Assembly: GCA_900556055.1 (NCBI GenBank)
Contig: USNJ01000007.1
Span: 1-24,275 of the forward strand
Source: an uncultured Ruminococcus sp.
GTDB lineage: Bacteria; Bacillota; Clostridia; Oscillospirales; Ruminococcaceae
DNA length: 24,275 nucleotides
Reading direction: 5' to 3'
Shown: positions 20,423 to 24,275 of the stretch, one piece after another
Position numbering within the stretch: position 1 is the stretch's first letter
How the letters are laid out: each line of letters opens with the position of its first letter
The notes under the pieces: generated by a model
Told to the model about the DNA's origin: nothing
Seen by the model: only the letters and a program-made list of their open reading frames with translations
Database searches by the model: none
Translations under genes and position numbers: made by a program

Positions 20423-22816
20423 TTACAGCTTCCAGATATCTCTTGCGTAATCCTCAACTGCTCTGTCGGCAGAGAAGATGCCTGCGCCCGAGATGTTTGC
20501 AAGTGACATCTTGTTCCACTTGCTCTGATCCTTATAGCACTCGGACACATACTGCTGTGCAGACTGATATGCATCAAAGTCAGCCAGTACCATATAGGGA
20601 TCCTTATATCTCAGAGAATTTGCAACTTCCTCAAATGTGCAGCCGTTGATGCCGTGATACATCTTCTCGATAGCCTTGCGGATAACGTCATTGTTGTTGT
20701 AGTAATCCTCAGGCTTGTAGCCCTGTGCCTGCTTTGCAAGTACCTGCTCGGAGGTCATGCCGAATGTGAAGATGTTGTCCTGACCTACCTGCTCCCTGAT
20801 CTCTACGTTTGCGCCGTCAAGTGTTCCCAGTGTGAGCGCACCGTTCAGCATCAGCTTCATGTTGCCTGTACCGGATGCCTCCGTTCCTGCAAGTGAGATC
20901 TGCTCGGAAACCTCAGCTGCGGGCATGAGCAGCTCGGACAGTGTTACACGGTAATCCTCAAGGAAGAATACCTGGAGCTTCCTGCTGATAACAGGGTTCT
21001 TCTTGATCTCCTCGCTGATAGCCCAGATCATCTTGATGATCTGCTTTGCAAGATAATATCCCGGTGCAGCCTTTGCAGCGAAAATGTATGTCTTAGGTAC
21101 ATAATCGCAGCCGGGATCTTCAAGCAGCTTATTATATTCAGCAAGAATGTTCAGCGCATTCAGGTGCTGTCTCTTATATTCATGCAGACGCTTTACCTGA
21201 ACATCGAAAATGTTATCCTTATTAAGCTCCGCACCGTAATTCTTCTTTACATAATCCGCAAATCTGTCCTTGTTCTCGTTCTTGATCTCTGCAAGACGCT
21301 TCAGGACGCTCTCATCATTTGCATATGCGGAGAACTTGGAAAGCTCTGCGGCATTCTTCTTGAAGCCGTCGCCGATAGTATCTTCAAGCAGCTTTGTGAG
21401 TCCGGGGTTGGACTGGAGCAGCCATCTTCTGTATGCGATACCGTTTGTAACGTTCTTGAACTTGTAGGGAGTATCGTTGTACTCGTTATTGAATATGCTC
21501 TGCTTGATGATCTCAGAATGGAGCTTCGATACGCCGTTTACGTTGTGGCAGGCGCATACGCAGAGAAGTGCCATGTGGACCTGATTGTTCTGGATAACGG
21601 ACATTCTTGTTACCTTGCCGCTGTCGTTAAGTCTTTCAAACAGCTCAGCGCAGTAACGGTTGTTGATCTCAACGATGATGGAGTAGATACGCGGGCAGAT
21701 CTGCTTCAGGAGGTTAACATCCCACTTTTCAAGTGCTTCAGCCATAACGGTATGGTTTGTATATGCAAATGTATTTGTGGTGATGTGCCATGCCTTTGTC
21801 CAGGAATATCCGCAGTCATCGAGGAGTATTCTCATCAGCTCGGGGATAGCAAGCGTCGGGTGTGTATCGTTGATATGGATAGCAACCTTTTCATGCAGGT
21901 TATCGAGTGTTCCGTAAACACGCATATGTCTGTCAACGATATCGCCTACGGAAGCTGCGCACATGAAATACTGCTGTCTGAGTCTGAGGGACTTGCCCTC
22001 GAGGTGGTTATCATTAGGATAAAGAACCTTGGAGATAGCCTGAGCGATATTGTTCTGACCGAGAGCCTTTGCGTAATCGCCCTGGTTGAACATAGCCATA
22101 TCGAAGCTGGGTGCCTTTGCAGTCCACAGTCTCAGAACGGAAACGCCCTCGCTGCCGTAGCCCGAAACATACATATCATAAGGAACTGCGCATACAGTCG
22201 AATAGTTTGTATAGGAAATGTGGTGATACTGCTGATCCCAGTATTCCTGAAGCTCACCCTCGAAGTGAACGTCGATGGACTGATCTGTTTTCGGAACGAG
22301 CCATACCTCGCCGCCGGGGAGCCAGTTATCGGGAAGCTCTGTCTGCCAGCCGTCCTCGATCTTCTGCTTGAAGATACCGTACTCATAGAGAATGGAGTAG
22401 CCCATTGCGGGATATCCGTCAGCTGCAAGACCGTCGAGGTAGCATGCCGCAAGACGGCCGAGACCGCCGTTTCCGAGGCCTGCGTCAGGCTCATACTCAT
22501 ATATTCTGTTAAGGCTTACGTTCCAGTCCTTGAGGATATCCTCTACCATCTCGTTTATCCGGAGGTTGAAGAGGTTAGTCTTGAGGGAACGTCCCATCAG
22601 GAATTCCATTGAGAGGTAATAGACCTGCTTTCTTCCCTGAGAATCCACCTTATTTATAAACTTTCTGCGTTTTTTTCTGAGGTACTCAACAACTACGGAG
22701 CAGAGTGCCTTATAGATCTGGTTGTCTGATGCCATATCGGGGGTAACATTGTAGTCTACCTGGAGCTTCTGTTTAAGTTCGGTTTCAAACTCATCTCTTG
22801 TGATATTATCGATCAT
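20423..22816 (-). CDS. glgP: Glycogen/alpha-glucan phosphorylase
   Basis: Releases glucose-1-phosphate from glycogen, starch-derived glucans or maltodextrins using phosphate and pyridoxal phosphate, in the cytoplasm (GT35 family). It is 797 residues from the chosen start, a full-length bacterial enzyme. Visible are YLSMEFLMGRSL (67-78), EPDAGLGNGGLGRLAACYLD (109-128), VAIHINDTHPTLAIPELMR (311-329), NVTNGIAYRRWL, VKRLHEYKRQ (541-550) and the PLP site EASGTGNMKLMLNG (646-659) with Lys654 as the Schiff-base lysine. AAGGA lies 8 nt before the ATG at 22816; the ATG at 22837 precedes the ribosome binding site. It is monocistronic with a good promoter. Its 3' neighbour is an IS remnant, which did not damage the coding end. 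Confidence 0.96.
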   Translation of the reverse strand: MIDNITRDEFETELKQKLQVDYNVTPDMASDNQIYKALCSVVVEYLRKKRRKFINKVDSQGRKQVYYLSMEFLMGRSLKTNLFNLRINEMVEDILKDWNVSLNRIYEYEPDAGLGNGGLGRLAACYLDGLAADGYPAMGYSILYEYGIFKQKIEDGWQTELPDNWLPGGEVWLVPKTDQSIDVHFEGELQEYWDQQYHHISYTNYSTVCAVPYDMYVSGYGSEGVSVLRLWTAKAPSFDMAMFNQGDYAKALGQNNIAQAISKVLYPNDNHLEGKSLRLRQQYFMCAASVGDIVDRHMRVYGTLDNLHEKVAIHINDTHPTLAIPELMRILLDDCGYSWTKAWHITTNTFAYTNHTVMAEALEKWDVNLLKQICPRIYSIIVEINNRYCAELFERLNDSGKVTRMSVIQNNQVHMALLCVCACHNVNGVSKLHSEIIKQSIFNNEYNDTPYKFKNVTNGIAYRRWLLQSNPGLTKLLEDTIGDGFKKNAAELSKFSAYANDESVLKRLAEIKNENKDRFADYVKKNYGAELNKDNIFDVQVKRLHEYKRQHLNALNILAEYNKLLEDPGCDYVPKTYIFAAKAAPGYYLAKQIIKMIWAISEEIKKNPVISRKLQVFFLEDYRVTLSELLMPAAEVSEQISLAGTEASGTGNMKLMLNGALTLGTLDGANVEIREQVGQDNIFTFGMTSEQVLAKQAQGYKPEDYYNNNDVIRKAIEKMYHGINGCTFEEVANSLRYKDPYMVLADFDAYQSAQQYVSECYKDQSKWNKMSLANISGAGIFSADRAVEDYARDIWKL

Positions 22817-22949
22817 CTGAGTGATCCTTCCTTTCATGAATGGTCGGCGGCTTTTCTGCCTTATCCCGAAAATCGTTTACAGGCTTCCGGCAGGCATATA
22901 ATTGCAGCACAAAGTCAGCTGAAGCGCACCTATACAGCTGTTCTTTTTT

Positions 22950-22978
22950 ATTATATCCTATTGTGACAATTTTTTCAA
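22950..22978 (-). promoter_or_regulatory. glgP promoter
   Basis: Minus strand TTGAAA (22978-22973), 17-bp spacer and perfect TATAAT (22955-22950). The leader is about 127 nt long. Confidence 0.8.
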
Positions 22979-23041
22979 TTGTAAGATTGAACAAAATAAA
23001 TCCGCACTTTTAAGCAATACGGTAAAATCCCTGTTAATGGG

Positions 23042-23253
23042 ACGTTAAACGTTTTCTTTCGCCTTATGCGGACATATCCCGCAGATAATACGAATTTCGT
23101 ATAAAAATAACGGCAATCGGCATGAAACAGACGGCTTTCTTGTGGTTTTTCCCGATAATTGACATTTTCTTCCTCATGCGGACAGACCTTTTCCGCAGAT
23201 GAAAACGTTCCCGTCAAAATTACAAGCGGCGGATATTTTTTCGCATTATCCGC
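23042..23253. other. Gene-free stretch with five short palindromes
   Basis: Between the glgP promoter and the thiT terminator I see no gene. The stretch holds ACGTTAAACGT (23042-23052), a TGCGG/CCGCA stem (23067-23083), a perfect 15-bp palindrome ATACGAATTTCGTAT (23088-23102), a second TGCGG/CCGCA stem (23177-23197), and GCGGATA/TATCCGC (23229-23253). They could be operators or structured RNA remnants. Confidence 0.45.
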
Positions 23254-23303
23254 AAAAAAAGAGCCTCCCCGCACCATTTTATCATTGCGGTGCGGAAAAG
23301 CTC
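23254..23303 (-). terminator. thiT terminator
   Basis: CCGCACC (23269-23275) pairs with GGTGCGG (23289-23295), with an outer GAGC/GCTC pair (23261-23264, 23300-23303). Seven T follow on the minus strand (23260-23254). Confidence 0.9.
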
Positions 23304-23326
23304 AGCGAGGGAAAGCAATTTTTATG

Positions 23327-23920
23327 TTATGCAGCCTTTTCGCTGCCTGTGATAAGCTTTCTTGTCTGCGGGATATTAAAGAGGATAACAGCGCAGATCA
23401 CTGTGAACACGATCTCGGGGAGCATATATGCGCCGTTGTACACAAGGCTGTAAAGCCACTCGTTATCGGTCGAGAAGCCGTCCCAGAGCTGACCGAACGA
23501 ATGCCAGATAACAACGCCGCTGAGGAAATGCGAAACAAATCTTGCAAGTCCCGCAATGACAGTTCCTGCGATCCAGCCGCCTACGCCCTTATTGCGGAAC
23601 ATTCCGCCGATGCCGATAGCCGTGTAGGCAAGAACATAGTCAAGCAAAATACTGCCGATGAGCATAGCGGGAGTCAGTCCCCATGTGAAAAGACCGTCCA
23701 TAATGCCCTGACCGAGCTGGAAAAGCGAGAAAACGAAGGAAACGAGAAGTCCCTTCTTCACGCCGTACTTGATGCTGTACATAATGATAGGCAGCATGGA
23801 AACGAGAGTTACCGAGCCGCCCCACGGCATCTTGAATACTCTGATAAAACTGAGAACGACCGCCAGAGCGATCATAACTGCGCCCTCAACGAGCGGCAGT
23901 GCCTTTGAATTGCTGTTCAT
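23327..23920 (-). CDS. thiT: Thiamine ECF transporter substrate-binding membrane protein
   Basis: The S component of an energy-coupling-factor transporter, which binds thiamine in the membrane and is energised by the shared EcfA/A'/T module (not in this window). It has 197 residues and about six hydrophobic helices. ThiT hallmarks are visible: MPWGGSVTLVSMLPI (31-45), LDYVLAY (93-99), RFVSHFLSG (127-135) and YNGAYMLPE (161-169), the last carrying the Tyr and Asn that contact thiamine in characterised ThiT proteins. Start 23920 is chosen for GGAGG 8 nt upstream; the longer frame (to 24013) runs through the riboswitch terminator. A TPP riboswitch upstream independently supports the thiamine assignment. 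Confidence 0.95.
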   Translation of the reverse strand: MNSNSKALPLVEGAVMIALAVVLSFIRVFKMPWGGSVTLVSMLPIIMYSIKYGVKKGLLVSFVFSLFQLGQGIMDGLFTWGLTPAMLIGSILLDYVLAYTAIGIGGMFRNKGVGGWIAGTVIAGLARFVSHFLSGVVIWHSFGQLWDGFSTDNEWLYSLVYNGAYMLPEIVFTVICAVILFNIPQTRKLITGSEKAA

Positions 23921-23963
23921 GAACAATTCCTCCATAAAATAGATTAAAAACAAACAAAAGGGC

Positions 23964-23993
23964 AAAAAAAGCCGCAGATCAACAACCTGCGGC
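23964..23993 (-). terminator. Riboswitch expression-platform terminator
   Basis: GCCGCAG (23971-23977) pairs with CTGCGGC (23987-23993), followed on the minus strand by seven T (23970-23964). It lies between the TPP aptamer and the thiT ribosome binding site, so thiamine pyrophosphate should end transcription early. Confidence 0.85.
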
Positions 23994-24028
23994 AGAATAT
24001 TCCGATCATGCAAAAACCGAAAAATATT

Positions 24029-24108
24029 TCCCTACGTCGGCATTATCCGAATCAGGTTACGGGTCGAAGCTAACATCTTCCTCTCAGCCTGTTTACAAGC
24101 TCCCCTGT
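24029..24108 (-). promoter_or_regulatory. TPP riboswitch (THI element)
   Basis: Read on the minus strand, the conserved parts occur in order: AGGGGAGC, GGCTGAGAGGAAG, CGACCC, AACCTGAT, GGATAATGCC and CGTAGGGA. These are the hallmark boxes of the thiamine pyrophosphate aptamer. With the terminator at 23964-23993 it forms an OFF switch for thiT. Confidence 0.96.
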
Positions 24109-24121
24109 TTGATTTCGCTAT

Positions 24122-24150
24122 ATTATATCACGTTTTCCGACATTTGTCAA
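24122..24150 (-). promoter_or_regulatory. Consensus thiT promoter with an 8-bp inverted repeat around the -35
   Basis: Minus strand perfect TTGACA (24150-24145), 17-bp spacer and perfect TATAAT (24127-24122). TTTTCCGA (24133-24140) and TCGGAAAA (24153-24160) form an inverted repeat straddling the -35. Confidence 0.88.
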
Positions 24151-24166
24151 CATCGGAAAAAATATT

Positions 24167-24275
24167 TCACAATTTATCCCCCACAGCGCCTACCTCCGCA
24201 AGCTTTGCCCTGAGGTCGTCAAGATCCACGAGCCCGCGCTTGTCGGCCATAACCTGCACCACTTCGAACCCGTTC
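24167..24275 (-). CDS. C-terminal fragment of a gene running off the window
   Basis: The last 35 residues of a frame entering from the right edge read NGFEVVQVMADKRGLVDLDD, then LRAKLAEVGAVGDKL and a TGA at 24169-24167. The V-x-V...RGLVDLDDLRAKL pattern resembles a segment of PLP-dependent enzymes such as glycine dehydrogenase subunits. In those it is internal, not terminal, so this may be chance, a different protein, or a truncated gene. No ribosome binding site or terminator decides it. Confidence 0.5.
   Translation of the reverse strand, partial: NGFEVVQVMADKRGLVDLDDLRAKLAEVGAVGDKL

Noticed and set aside
20371..20577. Transposase frame extended to 20577
   Set aside because: This part lies inside the end of glgP in another frame and shows no transposase likeness. 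The real remnant begins near 20370.
21164..22612. 482-codon frame on the strand opposite glgP
   Set aside because: glgP is a full-length, highly conserved enzyme. The antisense frame has no ribosome binding site and no recognisable domain.
22975..23277. 100-codon minus-strand frame upstream of glgP
   Set aside because: It spans the glgP -35 and several palindromes, with no ribosome binding site or recognisable domain.
23159..23908. 249-codon plus-strand frame opposite thiT
   Set aside because: thiT is supported by family motifs and a TPP riboswitch. The opposite frame has no start signal.

Overview
This 24.3 kb window looks like chromosomal DNA of a Gram-positive, anaerobic Firmicute, most likely a Ruminococcus-type member of the Oscillospiraceae. 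The grounds are strong AGGAGG-type ribosome binding sites, TTGACA/TATAAT promoters, SpoVG, SpoIIP, a Firmicute-type LexA, a ThiT thiamine transporter behind a TPP riboswitch, and several secreted proteins with Ala/Glu/Thr/Pro-rich stalks ending in TG-N plus a hydrophobic helix and a basic tail. The species is inferred from protein style, not from a marker gene.

Layout, left to right. 1-700: no convincing gene, but two direct repeats and several strong hairpins. 738-3169 (+): an ECF sigma factor and a membrane-anchored beta-propeller protein, probably its anti-sigma partner or sensor. 3235-5750 (-): murC, lexA and folA as one operon, sharing a bidirectional terminator with the preceding gene pair. 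6020-6346 (+): spoVG. 6392-6949 (-): an ADP-ribose-type Nudix hydrolase. 7188-8366 (+): an MFS transporter behind a near-perfect promoter. 8537-9598 (-): a lipoprotein. 9789-13080 (-): a three-gene membrane module (SPFH protein, zinc-ribbon membrane protein, TPM-domain membrane protein) resembling Bacillus subtilis ydjI, ydjG and ydjH, but with no PspA gene here and with three zinc ribbons on the SPFH protein.

13551-17194 (-): a cluster of secreted, apparently surface-anchored proteins. Three share a near-identical C-terminal module (APAKTGN, hydrophobic helix, basic tail) under different N-terminal domains. A fourth is only signal peptide, stalk and anchor. Between them sits a 41-residue LPETG-plus-anchor remnant. 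Each full gene has its own promoter and most have a clear terminator. 17403-18777 (-): spoIIP and a small membrane protein. 18936-19742 (-): an AT-rich leucine-rich-repeat-like membrane protein that looks acquired. 19800-20370: the 3' remnant of an IS5-type transposase, joined directly to the terminator of glgP (20423-22816, -). 23327-24150 (-): thiT with promoter, TPP riboswitch and terminator. 24167-24275 (-): the C-terminus of an unidentified gene that runs off the window.

As a whole, the window mixes core functions (cell wall synthesis, folate, SOS repressor, glycogen use, thiamine uptake) with cell-surface and envelope-stress functions. The least explained parts are the anchored-protein cluster, the SPFH/zinc-ribbon/TPM module, and the structured gene-free stretches at 1-500, 13263-13387 and 23042-23253.
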